Assembly: GCF_002259705.1 (NCBI RefSeq) | Contig: NZ_MWWT01000005.1 | Location: forward strand, 186,001 to 250,000 | Source of the DNA: Alloscardovia macacae | GTDB taxonomy: Bacteria; Actinomycetota; Actinomycetes; Actinomycetales; Bifidobacteriaceae | DNA length: 64,000 nucleotides | Reading direction: 5' to 3' | In this document: in pieces, positions 7,543 through 16,002 of the stretch | Layout of the letters: every line of letters begins with the position of its first letter | How positions within the stretch are numbered: the first letter of the stretch is position 1 | Translations under genes and position numbers: made by a program | The notes under the pieces: generated by a model | Databases searched by the model: none | What the model was told of the DNA's origin: nothing | Seen by the model: only the letters and a program-made list of their open reading frames with translations

Positions 7543-8760
7543 CTAGTCGAGCTGAAGCAAGCTAGGATCGTTAAAGCTGAGAGCTATAGCCTCCCGGCGT
7601 TGAGCCATAACGGTGTCGCTTACGCGAGGAACTCCGAGGGCTTCGAGCTTCATAATGAGATTTGCTGCGTGGTCATAGGCTGCATCATCGTAGGAGAAAT
7701 GCTGGATTCTGCAGCCTTGCTGCATGAGAGAATTATCGCGATCCACTTGCTGATAGAACACGTCACGTTCGGTCCGTGCGCCCACAGCCTCTATCATGTT
7801 TGGATTGCTATACTTCTCGAATCCGTCAAGTTCAGCGATGAGATACGTTTTCTGGTCATTAGACTCTATCCGCCACGCATAGTCCACGCGATGTGTCCGC
7901 GTATCCTTCATCCAGGGCTTGCGCATGACACGTTTCCCATAAAAGACATTCGGGAATTCTATCTGCATTTTCGGCATGACGAAGCCTGCCTTAATCATCT
8001 CCACGAGAGCGAGGGACTCGGCCTCGTTTTCCGCCTGACCCGTGGTAAAGCGTAAATTGGCAAAAACGTAACGATACCTCTTACAGCGCGTGCGCGTCTC
8101 AAGGAAAGCGAGCAGGTCAGCGCGGCTGATGCGAAAGAGGCGCAGAATGTGGTTGCACGCGGGAACAGCGAGGTCGAACGGCAGTAGGCGCATGAGGTCG
8201 AAGATGGTCTGCAGAGGCGAGGTGATGGGCAGACCGTTCAGTATTCCGACTGTAGCAGTAATAGCTTTGTACAAAAATGGGATGCGCGCGATACTAGGGA
8301 ATATGCTATCTGATATAAGCGTATTCTGCTGGTATGCTTCCTCGATTTCCTTATATGGCCGGCTGTCCGGGATATAATGATGACGCTGATGGAGGTTTTT
8401 GCGCCGTCTGGTGCAGGTATGCTGATCCATGGCGAAGTGGAGATTTTTGTGGAGATGTCCCAATTTTTTCCCGCCGTCGAAGCAGCCGTACAGCAGTGCG
8501 GCTGATATACCGGAGACGACCCAGAACGCGTGGACGACACTAATAGCGTAGAGTGTGGCGATGATGCGCTGTGCGGCAGAAAGAGACCTCCATTCCTGAG
8601 CATCAGCGAAGTAGCCCTTGAGGGGTTGGACGATTGTTCCTTTCTGGCAGCGTCGAACAGCCTGTCGGCGAAGGTTTCTATCCTTCGGGTGGTTCAGAGG
8701 CAGTCGTGGAAGGACTCTAGGGCCGGTGTACGTGCGTATAGTCATAGGTCCAGTCTGCAC
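7543..8760 (-). CDS. AbiEi-like DNA-binding domain with C-terminal DUF559/Vsr-like nuclease-fold domain
   Basis: A 405-aa protein of a kind common, and often misannotated, in bifidobacteria. Residues ~30-95 resemble the AbiEi antitoxin start: a winged-helix-like stretch, then LKGYFADAQEWRSL and an A..SGISAALLYG motif. The C-terminal part resembles DUF559/Vsr endonucleases: VDYAW (292-296), AELDG (309-313), a basic RERDVFYQQVDRDNSLM stretch and RIQHFSYDD. No AbiEii toxin gene is adjacent, so it is not a standard type IV toxin-antitoxin pair. GTG at 8760 and ATG at 8745 are both possible starts; neither has a good ribosome-binding site. Biological role unknown. Confidence 0.6.
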   Translation of the reverse strand: MQTGPMTIRTYTGPRVLPRLPLNHPKDRNLRRQAVRRCQKGTIVQPLKGYFADAQEWRSLSAAQRIIATLYAISVVHAFWVVSGISAALLYGCFDGGKKLGHLHKNLHFAMDQHTCTRRRKNLHQRHHYIPDSRPYKEIEEAYQQNTLISDSIFPSIARIPFLYKAITATVGILNGLPITSPLQTIFDLMRLLPFDLAVPACNHILRLFRISRADLLAFLETRTRCKRYRYVFANLRFTTGQAENEAESLALVEMIKAGFVMPKMQIEFPNVFYGKRVMRKPWMKDTRTHRVDYAWRIESNDQKTYLIAELDGFEKYSNPNMIEAVGARTERDVFYQQVDRDNSLMQQGCRIQHFSYDDAAYDHAANLIMKLEALGVPRVSDTVMAQRREAIALSFNDPSLLQLD

Positions 8761-8847
8761 TATTTCGAGACCGGATGCCTACTTATTTCGGGATTGTTAT
8801 CAGATGTGGAAACACGCCCGGATTCTCAGGTGATCGCTTGAAAATGC

Positions 8848-8883
8848 GGTGGATAACTCGTGGTGGACAGCCAGTTATCCACA
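8848..8883. promoter_or_regulatory. Two DnaA-box-like sites in inverted orientation
   Basis: TTATCCACA, the DnaA consensus, is at 8875-8883 (plus strand), and TTATCCACC, one mismatch, at 8848-8856 (minus strand). They face each other upstream of the AbiEi-like gene and 46 bp before repeat element D. Confidence 0.5.
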
Positions 8884-8928
8884 GGGAAAGTGGGGGGGGG
8901 CACAGGGCTTGTGTGGTTCAGGCCAGTG

Positions 8929-9043
8929 TTTTGCATTTCGGCCCACGGTGGGCTGGAGATAACGAATGGGTGTGAGAACAAAACCGCGTAAACACGCCAC
9001 TCTAGGATTTCGGGCAAAAAAGTGAATGGGCAGAAATGCAAAA
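8929..9043. repeat. Paired inverted-repeat element D (115 bp)
   Basis: Left arm TTTTGCATTTCGGCCCA at 8929-8945; right arm TGGGCAGAAATGCAAAA at 9027-9043. Both arms are the standard forms. The right arm is reached on the minus strand directly after the T-rich region downstream of tRNA-Arg. Confidence 0.9.
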
Positions 9044-9083
9044 GCAGCAAAAGCCACAAAAACCACAAAAACCACAAAAAGAG
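9044..9083 (-). repeat. T-rich 9-bp tandem repeats downstream of tRNA-Arg
   Basis: On the minus strand the tRNA is followed by about three copies of TTTTTGTGG, then TTTTGCTGC, then TTTTGCATT, which is the start of element D's arm. This could act as a hairpin-less termination zone. The graded change from repeat unit to arm is unusual. Confidence 0.6.
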
Positions 9084-9156
9084 TGCCTCGGATGCGATTC
9101 GAACGCACGACACCCACTTTAGGAGAGTGGTGCTCTATCCCCTGAGCTACCGAGGC
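9084..9156 (-). tRNA. tRNA-Arg (anticodon CCT)
   Basis: A 73-nt cloverleaf on the minus strand: acceptor GCCTCGG/CCGAGGC with discriminator A, D-arm TAGCTCAGGGGATAGAGC, anticodon stem CCACT/AGTGG with loop CTCCTAA (CCT, reading AGG), and T-arm GTTCGAATC. CCA is not encoded. Confidence 0.97.
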
Positions 9157-9283
9157 GAGACAAACATACACAGACATGAAGTGCTGTGCACTCCTCAAAG
9201 TGTACACGGTTTTGTGGATTTGTGGAACTGGGCGTGCTGAATAGAGGGGAGGAAGCTCGAGTCGTATCGCTAGAGTAACGGAT

Positions 9284-9778
9284 ATGATGATTCGCCACGC
9301 TACACTTCATGACCTTGAGCGGCTTGCTGCTCTCGAAGCAGAAGCTTTTCCAGGAGAAGAAGCAGCCTCGGAGCAGAGTATTCGGGAGAGAATACAGACT
9401 TTTCCGGAGTGCTTCTGGATAGCTGAGGGCTGTGAAGAAAATCAGACACATATCCTCGCCGCTATAAATGGCATGTGTACCCACATCCCAGACCTTATGG
9501 ACGAGATGTATGAGAAAGCGAGTCTGCATGACCCACATGGAGAATGGCAGATGATTTTCTCCGTGGCATCGGCTAAAGATCACAGGGGAGAGGGCTATCC
9601 GAGTAGGCTGATGAATGCACTCATCGATGATGCACAGATCCAGAAAAGAAAGGGTATCGTTCTCACGTGTAAAGAAGCGCTTATCGGATTCTATGAGCGC
9701 TTCGGTTTCGTAGATGAGGGCGTGAGCTCATCGGAGCACGGTGGAGCCGTGTGGCACCAAATGAGGCTCACGCTTTAA
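9284..9778 (+). CDS. GNAT N-acetyltransferase, arylalkylamine-type
   Basis: A 164-aa protein with GNAT features: N-terminal IRHATLHDLERLAALEAEAF, the beta-strand/acetyl-CoA loop FSVASAKDHRGEGYPSRLM (~90-108) and C-terminal GFYERFGFVDEG. The AFPGEEAASEQSIRERI region resembles bacterial relatives of arylalkylamine (serotonin) N-acetyltransferase. Pro replaces the more usual Ile/Leu after RGEGY in the CoA loop. ATG is doubled at the start (9284 or 9287). The substrate is unknown. It runs convergently into xseB with only 14 bp between the stops. Confidence 0.8.
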   Translation: MMIRHATLHDLERLAALEAEAFPGEEAASEQSIRERIQTFPECFWIAEGCEENQTHILAAINGMCTHIPDLMDEMYEKASLHDPHGEWQMIFSVASAKDHRGEGYPSRLMNALIDDAQIQKRKGIVLTCKEALIGFYERFGFVDEGVSSSEHGGAVWHQMRLTL

Positions 9779-9792
9779 ATCTACGCACATAG

Positions 9793-10044
9793 CTACTCTG
9801 CAGCCTGAGTTCCCGCATTTGCCTGGAACTGAGCCTGTGCCTCCTGCACCTCATTCAGCTTCTGAGCCACTTCGTCGAGAAGCTTCTGAGCATGCTGAGC
9901 GAGTGCTTCACCGAGCTCCCACTGCTGGACTGCAGCATTCAGTTCTAGTCCGCCTGCTTCGAGCTTCTGAACTACTCCTACGAGCTGATCTCGAGCCTGT
10001 TCATAGGTGAGCTTTTCTATCTCTGCGCGCTGTTCTTCGTTCAT
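9793..10044 (-). CDS. xseB: Exodeoxyribonuclease VII small subunit
   Basis: An 83-aa, highly charged helical protein; YEQARDQLVGVVQKLEAGGLELNAAVQQWELGEAL is the XseB signature helix pair. With XseA it forms exonuclease VII, which degrades single-stranded DNA in both directions. The start is ATG at 10044, preceded by AGGAGG six bases away; an in-frame upstream extension would run into xseA and is not credible. It follows xseA by 10 bp. The tail is Ala/Gln-rich. Confidence 0.93.
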   Translation of the reverse strand: MNEEQRAEIEKLTYEQARDQLVGVVQKLEAGGLELNAAVQQWELGEALAQHAQKLLDEVAQKLNEVQEAQAQFQANAGTQAAE

Positions 10045-10054
10045 GGTTATCCTC

Positions 10055-11416
10055 CTAGGAATTCTGAGTCTGAGCGTGAATTTTACCGCTCTTGAGTGTA
10101 ATGGTGATGTGCTCGCCTTCGTGGATTCGGGATGCATCGACTACGACGGTCCCCGTCGCATCCTGAACGACAGCATAGCCTCGGTCCAGTGTGGACTGTG
10201 GGCTCAGAGCCGTTAAGGTCGCATGAAGCTTATCTACTGTGGATGTGGCATCTGCAGTAAAGAAGTTCATCGCGGTGCGCATGCGGGAGCGCGAGTCACG
10301 GATGAATTGACCTGGTTTATCTAGAATGCTCTGCGGATGCGTCAAGCTCGGACGCTGCGCATACGCGGCCAGCCGCTGACGCTCCACGTCCACGCGACGC
10401 TGAAGCACAGCAAGTGCACGACGGCGTCCATCCGCGACGAACGCCAGCTCCTCACGCACATCCGGAACCACGCGCTTCGCCGCATCCGTCGGCGTGGAGG
10501 CGCGCAAATCCGCCACGAGGTCGAGCAGAGTCCAGTCATCCTCATGACCTATGGCAGACACGAGCGGAGTAGTGCACGCAGCAGCTGCGCGTACGACACC
10601 TTCATCCGAAAAGCCGATGAGATCCTCGAAAGCGCCGCCACCGCGCGCTACGATGATGACGTCCACAGCAGGATCTGCATCCAGCTCAGCTATGGCGGCA
10701 GACACCTCAGGAGGGCAGGATGACCCCTGAACGTGCACGTGCTTGACGATAAAATCCATGCTCGGCCAGCGCAAGCGACTATTCGTGATGACGTCTCCCT
10801 CTGCGCGCGCACCAGGAGCGCAGATAAGGCCGAGGGTCTTCGGGAAGCGGGGAAGTGGCACCTTTCGCTCAGCGTCGAAAAGACCTTCGCCTTTCAGTTT
10901 TTTACGTAGCAGCTCTATCTGCTCCATGAGCCCACCGCGGCCCACGTGATGAATCTCATCTGCGCGAAGGCTCAGCGAGGTGCGTGCCTGGTAGATACTC
11001 GCCTTTCCGTGGATGACGACGAGGTCTCCCTGCTGGAAGGACGCTGCCTGGTAGGCGGGCGCGCCGAAGAAGACGACCTCCATCTGCGTAGAGGACTCGT
11101 TATCGCGCAGGGTCATGTATACCTGGCCGGGGCGGCGGGCGTTCATCTGGTGAATCTGGCCTGTCACCCAGGCAGCAGGCCAGCGCTCCACTGCCGTGGC
11201 GAATTTACTACTCAGCAGGGAGACTGGCCACGGGTTTTCTTTCGTGGTCTGGCTGGCCATCGCTGGCAGCTCGCGCGGCTGGGGCTGCTGGCCCGCGCTC
11301 GCTACGCCGACGTTCGCGCCCGAGCCGACGCTCGTGCTCGCTGCGCCGACCGCGCCGCCGACCTCATACCCCGCGCCCGCGCCCTGCGCCTGGAAAAGAG
11401 TAAAACTATCTGTCAT
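10055..11416 (-). CDS. xseA: Exodeoxyribonuclease VII large subunit
   Basis: Catalytic subunit of exonuclease VII. Residues ~55-150 form the OB-fold DNA-binding domain (PWPVSLLSSKFATAVERWPAAWVTGQIHQ, VYMTLRD). The nuclease domain has GLICAPGARAEGDV, VIIVARGGGAFEDLIGFSDEGVVRA and SAIGHEDDWTLLDLVADLRASTPTDAA, all diagnostic. The first 51 residues are Gly/Ala/Ser-rich and not part of the family, so translation might start at Met52 (11263); no ribosome-binding site decides between the two. Pairs with xseB as an operon and is divergent from the downstream GNAT. Confidence 0.94.
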   Translation of the reverse strand: MTDSFTLFQAQGAGAGYEVGGAVGAASTSVGSGANVGVASAGQQPQPRELPAMASQTTKENPWPVSLLSSKFATAVERWPAAWVTGQIHQMNARRPGQVYMTLRDNESSTQMEVVFFGAPAYQAASFQQGDLVVIHGKASIYQARTSLSLRADEIHHVGRGGLMEQIELLRKKLKGEGLFDAERKVPLPRFPKTLGLICAPGARAEGDVITNSRLRWPSMDFIVKHVHVQGSSCPPEVSAAIAELDADPAVDVIIVARGGGAFEDLIGFSDEGVVRAAAACTTPLVSAIGHEDDWTLLDLVADLRASTPTDAAKRVVPDVREELAFVADGRRRALAVLQRRVDVERQRLAAYAQRPSLTHPQSILDKPGQFIRDSRSRMRTAMNFFTADATSTVDKLHATLTALSPQSTLDRGYAVVQDATGTVVVDASRIHEGEHITITLKSGKIHAQTQNS

Positions 11417-11481
11417 GCTTCAAGGATAGTCGGCGAAGTGTACACAAAAAGAGTGTATGATGGGCACTCATAGGAGGAAAA

Positions 11482-12039
11482 ATGGCGCAAATACAGGTCA
11501 GAAGGACGACACGCGACGATTTAGCCGAAATCATGGATATCGTGAATGCTGCGAAGGCCTTACTGAAGGACGACGGCAGCTCGCAGTGGCAGAATGGCTA
11601 CCCAAACGAGTACACGTTCATCGCGGACATCGAGGCAGATGCGAGTTATGTGCTGACCGTGGACGGACAGGTGGCGGCCACGGCTATGCTCTCACTCGGC
11701 GAGGAGGCGGGCTACAGTAAGATTTACGGCGGTCAGGTGCGCTATCCGTCCGCCGAGTACGGCACGTTTGGCGTGCTGCATCGTGTGGCTGTTAGTCCCA
11801 ATTTTCGCGGTATGGGCTTAGTCGAAAAGCTCTGTGTAGAGCTCTTCCGGGAGATGAGAGCAGAAGGAATCCGGGTGGCACGCGTGGATACACACCGAAA
11901 GAATGTGAGGATGCAGCGCGTTCTCGAACGCTTAGGGATGACGCAGTGTGGATTCATAACTCTCGACCATGATCCTGAAGACCCGGTGCGCGTGTGCTAC
12001 GAGGGGCTCGTGGAAAATCTGCTGGGCTTGGTAGAGTAG
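11482..12039 (+). CDS. GNAT N-acetyltransferase
   Basis: A 185-aa GNAT: IQVRRTTRDDLAEIMDIVNAAK at the N-terminus, then FGVLHRVAVSPNFRGMGLVEKLCVELF, with RGMGLVEKL as the acetyl-CoA pyrophosphate loop, and VDTHRKNVRMQRVLERLGMTQCG as the C-terminal motif. It lies alone between divergent xseA and the ileS leader. ATG is preceded by AGGAGG. The substrate is unknown; an amino-acid or small-amine acetylase is typical of this subgroup. Confidence 0.85.
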   Translation: MAQIQVRRTTRDDLAEIMDIVNAAKALLKDDGSSQWQNGYPNEYTFIADIEADASYVLTVDGQVAATAMLSLGEEAGYSKIYGGQVRYPSAEYGTFGVLHRVAVSPNFRGMGLVEKLCVELFREMRAEGIRVARVDTHRKNVRMQRVLERLGMTQCGFITLDHDPEDPVRVCYEGLVENLLGLVE

Positions 12040-12054
12040 AACCACAGAAACCAG

Positions 12055-12363
12055 CTTTGGTGGAGTGCTCGTGAAGTGTCCCGCCAGAGAAGACAGCTGG
12101 CTGGCAGTGATCCGTTATCAGCGGGGAGTCATCGGAAGAACCGCGGAGCACACAGGTACGCACGCGTAGTAGACCCGACGGAGCAGACCGGATTCTGTAA
12201 AGTGGCGCTGAATCGTCTTCTTTCAGTGCAACCGAGGTGGTACCGCGGGGTGCCGCACGGCAGGGGTGCATGTACACACGATGTGCGCACGCCACACCTA
12301 CCGAGCAGCACATCGTCCTCACGTGAAAATCCAGAAACACACATTTCACGAGAGGTAAAGCGC
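12055..12363 (+). promoter_or_regulatory. T-box riboswitch of ileS (translational type)
   Basis: The untranslated leader holds the T-box core GGTGGTACCGCG at 12236-12247; its TGGT would pair with the uncharged tRNA 3' end. A lower Stem I pairs 12065-12070 with 12146-12151, and an upper stem pairs 12079-12084 with about 12121-12127. The internal loop between them contains ATC at 12131-12133, the isoleucine codon expected as specifier. A hairpin at 12317-12355 covers the ribosome-binding site. Actinobacterial ileS T-boxes usually control translation, and this arrangement agrees. The exact 5' end is not known. Confidence 0.9.
12317..12355 (+). promoter_or_regulatory. Hairpin sequestering the ileS ribosome-binding site
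   Basis: CCTCACGTGAAA (12317-12328) pairs with TTTCACGAGAGG (12344-12355) with a single mismatch and a 15-nt loop. The 3' arm contains the Shine-Dalgarno sequence GAGAGG, eight bases before the ATG at 12364. This is the expected off state of a translational T-box. Confidence 0.8.
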
Positions 12364-15300
12364 ATGACTAATCGCGTTTATCCGAAGGCAGTAACGGATA
12401 AGTCTTTCGAGACCGTTACGCCGAGCCCGAATTTCCCTGCTATGGAAGAGTCTGTCCTGAAGTACTGGGACGTCGACGACACTTTCCAGCGCTCCATCGC
12501 GCAGCGTGACAGCGGGAATGCGAACGACGAGTTCGTCTTCTTTGATGGCCCTCCATTCGCGAACGGCCTTCCTCATTATGGTCATCTTCTCACAGGATAT
12601 GCGAAGGACGTCATCCCTCGCTTCCAGACCATGAAGGGAAAGAAAGTAAATCGCGTCTTCGGCTGGGACACCCATGGTCTTCCAGCGGAGCTCGAAGCGG
12701 AGAAGGAGCTGGGCATCACGAATAAGTCCCAGATCGACGAGATGGGCATTAAGGCCTTTAATGAGGCCTGCCGCCGCTCCGTGCTGAAGTACACGCAGGA
12801 GTGGAAGGATTACATCCACCGCCAGGCGCGCTGGGTGGACTTTGATAATGGCTACAAGACCCTGAACACCTCGTACATGGAGTCTGTCATCTGGGCCTTT
12901 AAGCAGCTTTATGATCGTGACCTGGCCTACCAGGGCTACCGCGTGCTTCCATACTGCTGGAAGGACGAGACTCCTCTGTCTGCTCACGAGCTGCGCATGG
13001 ATGCAGACGTGTACCAGGACCGCCAGGATAACACGCTGTCTGTGGCTATGAAGATGCGTGATGAAGACGCGTATGCCGTCATCTGGACCACTACGCCATG
13101 GACTATTCCGAATAACCTCGCCATCGTCGTGGGCGCGGACATCGACTATGTCCTCGTCGAGCCGAAGGAAGGTAAGTTCGCTGGAAAGAAGCTGTACTTC
13201 GCGAAAGCCCTCGTCCAGAACTTCGCTAAGGAACTTGGCGAAGACTACGCAGTGCTGAAGGAGCTGAAGGGCTCTGACCTCGTCGGCCGCCGCTACTACC
13301 CAGCCTTCGACTACTTCGAAGACGGTCACCTCACCGACCCAGAAGGAAAGCCGAACGAAGACACGAATGCATTCACCATCTACACGGCTGATTACGTGGG
13401 CACGACCGAAGGTACGGGCCTCGTACACCAGGCTGTCTACGGTGAAGATGATATTAACACGCTGAACGCGCACCGCGTGCGCACTCTGGATTATCTCGAC
13501 GAGCATGCGCGCTTCCTGGACATCATCCCAGACTACGCGGGTATGCAGGTCTTCGATGCGAACATGCCTATTACGCGTGACCTGCGTGCAGGTTCGGGTC
13601 CGCTCGAGCGCGTGCCAGAAGAAAACCGCGCCTTCATCGTGCAGGAAAAGTCCCACGTGCACAGCTATCCACACTGCTGGCGCTGCGGTAACCCGCTCAT
13701 CTATAAGCCAGTGTCCTCCTGGTTCGTGTCCGTCACGAAGATTAAGGAGCGCCTGCTCGAGCTGAACCAGCAGATTAACTGGATTCCTGGAAATGTGAAG
13801 GACGGACAGTTCGGTAAGTGGCTGGAGAATGCTCGTGACTGGTCTATCTCGCGTAACCGCTACTGGGGTAGCCCTATTCCTGTGTGGGTTTCGGATGATC
13901 CGAAGTACCCTCACGTGGACGTCTATGGTTCTCTCGAAGAGCTGAAGCGTGACTTCGGCCGCTATCCGACCGATGATAAGGGTGAAGTGAACCTGCATCG
14001 CCCATGGATAGACGAGCTGACTCGTCCAAACCCTGCCGATCCTACCGGTAAGTCCCACATGCGCCGCATCGAGGACGTGCTGGACTGCTGGTTCGAGTCG
14101 GGCTCTATGCCGTTCGCACAGTTCCACTATCCATTCGAGAATAAGGATTACTTCGAAGAGCACATGCCGTCGGACTTCGTGGTGGAGTACATCGGTCAGA
14201 CGCGTGGCTGGTTCTACCTCATGCTCGTTATGAACGGTGCTCTCTTCGATAAGATTCCGTTTAAGAATGTCATGTGCCATGGTATCGTGCTCGGTGATGA
14301 CGGTCAGAAGATGTCGAAGCATCTGCATAACTATCCAGATGTGAATGGTGTCTTTAACGAGTATGGTTCGGATGCGATGCGCTGGTTCCTCATGAGCTCG
14401 CCTATACTGCGTGGTGGTAACCTCATCGTGACTGCAGATGGCATCCGTGACACTGTCCGCCAGATCATGCTTCCTGTGTGGTCCACGTATTACTTCTTCA
14501 GCCTGTATGCGAACGCTGCCCACGAAGGGCACGGTTACGATGCGCGTATGGTCCGGGCTCAGGAAGTGCATGAATTGCCACATATGGACAGATACCTTCT
14601 GGCGCGTACCCGCACGCTCGTCGAGCAGACGGAAAAGCATCTGAGCGAGTATGCCATCGCGGAAGCCTGCGCAAGCGTGGCCGACTACATCGACCTGCTG
14701 ACGAACTGGTACGTGCGTAACTCGCGCGACCGCTTCTGGAACGAGGACGAGAACGCGTTTAACACGCTGTATACCGCGCTCGAGGTGCTCACGCGCGTGC
14801 TGGCGCCGCTCGCTCCTATGGAGGCGGAGACGGTCTGGCGCGGTCTGACGGGCGGCGAGAGCGTCCATCTGGCGGACTGGCCGTTCCTTGTGGACGCGGA
14901 AAGCGAGAAGGCGACGGACCTCGGCGACGTACTGAAGGCAGACGACGAACTCGTGCGCACGATGGATAAGGTGCGCGAGGTCGTCTCGAACACGCTCGGC
15001 CTGCGTAAGGTGCAGAAGATTCGCGTACGCCAGCCGCTCGCGAACCTGACCGTCGTGGCGGAGAACGTGGACGCCGTCTCCGAGTATGAGGAGCTGCTCA
15101 AGTCCGAGCTGAACGTGAAGAACGTGACGTATACGACGCTCGAAAACGCGGGCGAGCACGGTCTGAGCGTAGTGAACGAGCTGCGTGTGAATGCGCGTGC
15201 GGCGGGTCCTCGCCTCGGAAAGAACGTGCAGTTCGCCATTCGCGCGTCGAAGTCCGGCGCGTGGCATGTGGGCGAGGACGGCATGCCGGTGGTGGATGTG

Positions 15301-15693
15301 CCGGGTGCTGAGGGCGGTATAGCGCTCGTGGACGGCGAGTTCGAGCTGATTTCCCGCGTGGAGGCTTCTGGTTCTGAGGCTGGCGCTCAGGATTCTGGTG
15401 CGTCGTGCGCGCTGCCGACGGGCGGCTTCGTTCTGCTCGACACCGCTCTGACCGACGACTTGCTGGCTGAGGGCTACGCGCGCGACGCGATTCGTTCCGT
15501 GCAGGATGCCCGTAAGGCTGCTGGGCTGGACATCGCCGACCGCATCGAGCTGACGCTGACCGCGCCTGCTGCGGATGCGGCGAAGCTCGAGCAGTTCTCT
15601 GAGCTGATTAGCGCTGAGACCTTGTCAATTTCCTTCTCTGTCGTGCCTGATGATGCGGCGACCGAGCTGGGAGTCGAGGTGAAGAAGGCGTAG
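12364..15693 (+). CDS. ileS: Isoleucyl-tRNA synthetase
   Basis: Charges tRNA-Ile. The 1109-aa protein has the class I signatures HYGH (71-74, in PPFANGLPHYGHLLTGYAKD) and KMSKH (649-653), the editing-domain segment TTTPWTIPNN, and a C-terminal anticodon-binding region. Its length and the KMSKH variant match the large, eukaryote-like IleRS of actinobacteria, the type often linked to mupirocin resistance. The chosen start (MTNRVYPKAV) follows GAGAGG; upstream in-frame codons lie in the T-box leader. A Glu/Ser/Gly-rich insert lies near residues 995-1025. The gene stands alone and ends with an intrinsic terminator. Confidence 0.97.
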   Translation: MTNRVYPKAVTDKSFETVTPSPNFPAMEESVLKYWDVDDTFQRSIAQRDSGNANDEFVFFDGPPFANGLPHYGHLLTGYAKDVIPRFQTMKGKKVNRVFGWDTHGLPAELEAEKELGITNKSQIDEMGIKAFNEACRRSVLKYTQEWKDYIHRQARWVDFDNGYKTLNTSYMESVIWAFKQLYDRDLAYQGYRVLPYCWKDETPLSAHELRMDADVYQDRQDNTLSVAMKMRDEDAYAVIWTTTPWTIPNNLAIVVGADIDYVLVEPKEGKFAGKKLYFAKALVQNFAKELGEDYAVLKELKGSDLVGRRYYPAFDYFEDGHLTDPEGKPNEDTNAFTIYTADYVGTTEGTGLVHQAVYGEDDINTLNAHRVRTLDYLDEHARFLDIIPDYAGMQVFDANMPITRDLRAGSGPLERVPEENRAFIVQEKSHVHSYPHCWRCGNPLIYKPVSSWFVSVTKIKERLLELNQQINWIPGNVKDGQFGKWLENARDWSISRNRYWGSPIPVWVSDDPKYPHVDVYGSLEELKRDFGRYPTDDKGEVNLHRPWIDELTRPNPADPTGKSHMRRIEDVLDCWFESGSMPFAQFHYPFENKDYFEEHMPSDFVVEYIGQTRGWFYLMLVMNGALFDKIPFKNVMCHGIVLGDDGQKMSKHLHNYPDVNGVFNEYGSDAMRWFLMSSPILRGGNLIVTADGIRDTVRQIMLPVWSTYYFFSLYANAAHEGHGYDARMVRAQEVHELPHMDRYLLARTRTLVEQTEKHLSEYAIAEACASVADYIDLLTNWYVRNSRDRFWNEDENAFNTLYTALEVLTRVLAPLAPMEAETVWRGLTGGESVHLADWPFLVDAESEKATDLGDVLKADDELVRTMDKVREVVSNTLGLRKVQKIRVRQPLANLTVVAENVDAVSEYEELLKSELNVKNVTYTTLENAGEHGLSVVNELRVNARAAGPRLGKNVQFAIRASKSGAWHVGEDGMPVVDVPGAEGGIALVDGEFELISRVEASGSEAGAQDSGASCALPTGGFVLLDTALTDDLLAEGYARDAIRSVQDARKAAGLDIADRIELTLTAPAADAAKLEQFSELISAETLSISFSVVPDDAATELGVEVKKA

Positions 15694-15760
15694 GTGTGGG
15701 GAAGCGTAGAGGCGCGGGGCTGGTCCTGAAGCCCGTGATTCTCTCGATTCTCTAGGCAGG

Positions 15761-15805
15761 GGGTCTTCGTGAGGTGCCTGAGGGTGCTGTCGCGAAGACC
15801 CTTTT
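15761..15805 (+). terminator. Intrinsic terminator of ileS, fused to a repeat arm
   Basis: GGGTCTTCG (15761-15769) pairs with CGAAGACCC (15793-15801). The T-tract that follows is the first four bases of the left arm of element E (TTTTGCATTT), so terminator and arm are continuous. Confidence 0.85.
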
Positions 15806-15927
15806 GCATTTCGGCCCATTCAGGTCTCGGGGATGGTGGGGCTCCTGTACAGAGATGTGTGCAATCATGCGGATGTGTCCGCTGTGTGGCTTGTACCCTC
15901 TGAGGGGCGGTGGGCAGAAATGCAAAA
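15802..15927. repeat. Paired inverted-repeat element E (126 bp)
   Basis: Left arm TTTTGCATTTCGGCCCA at 15802-15818; right arm TGGGCAGAAATGCAAAA at 15911-15927. The left arm begins directly at the last base pair of the ileS terminator. Confidence 0.92.
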
Positions 15928-16002
15928 GCATTTCCGAGCCCACTCTTCACGAGCCGCGGGTATGCTAGAAGGGTAGTGCTGTGAGGCAGGAATGGGGGAA
16001 AT

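Larger units (their letters stand above)
8761..9083. other. Intergenic gap of 323 bp upstream of the AbiEi-like gene
   Basis: Holds the DnaA-like boxes, a G-run at about 8892-8900, element D and the T-rich repeats after tRNA-Arg. No gene is seen. Confidence 0.6.
15694..16002. other. Intergenic gap of 309 bp between ileS and pulA
   Basis: Contains the ileS terminator and element E. The last 75 bp should hold the pulA promoter: a TATGCT at 15961-15966 could be its -10 box, but no matching -35 box was found. No gene is seen. Confidence 0.6.

Noticed and set aside
12076-12363. N-terminal extension of ileS
   Set aside because: The region is the T-box leader with its specifier, T-box core and anti-RBS hairpin; family alignment starts at 12364.
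12346-15267. A 973-codon open frame antisense to ileS, and similar long antisense frames opposite glgP (24534-27044) and mfd (28898-30943)
   Set aside because: They lie exactly opposite highly conserved genes, lack ribosome-binding sites and family motifs, and arise because these genes avoid TTA, CTA and TCA codons, which would give stops on the other strand.
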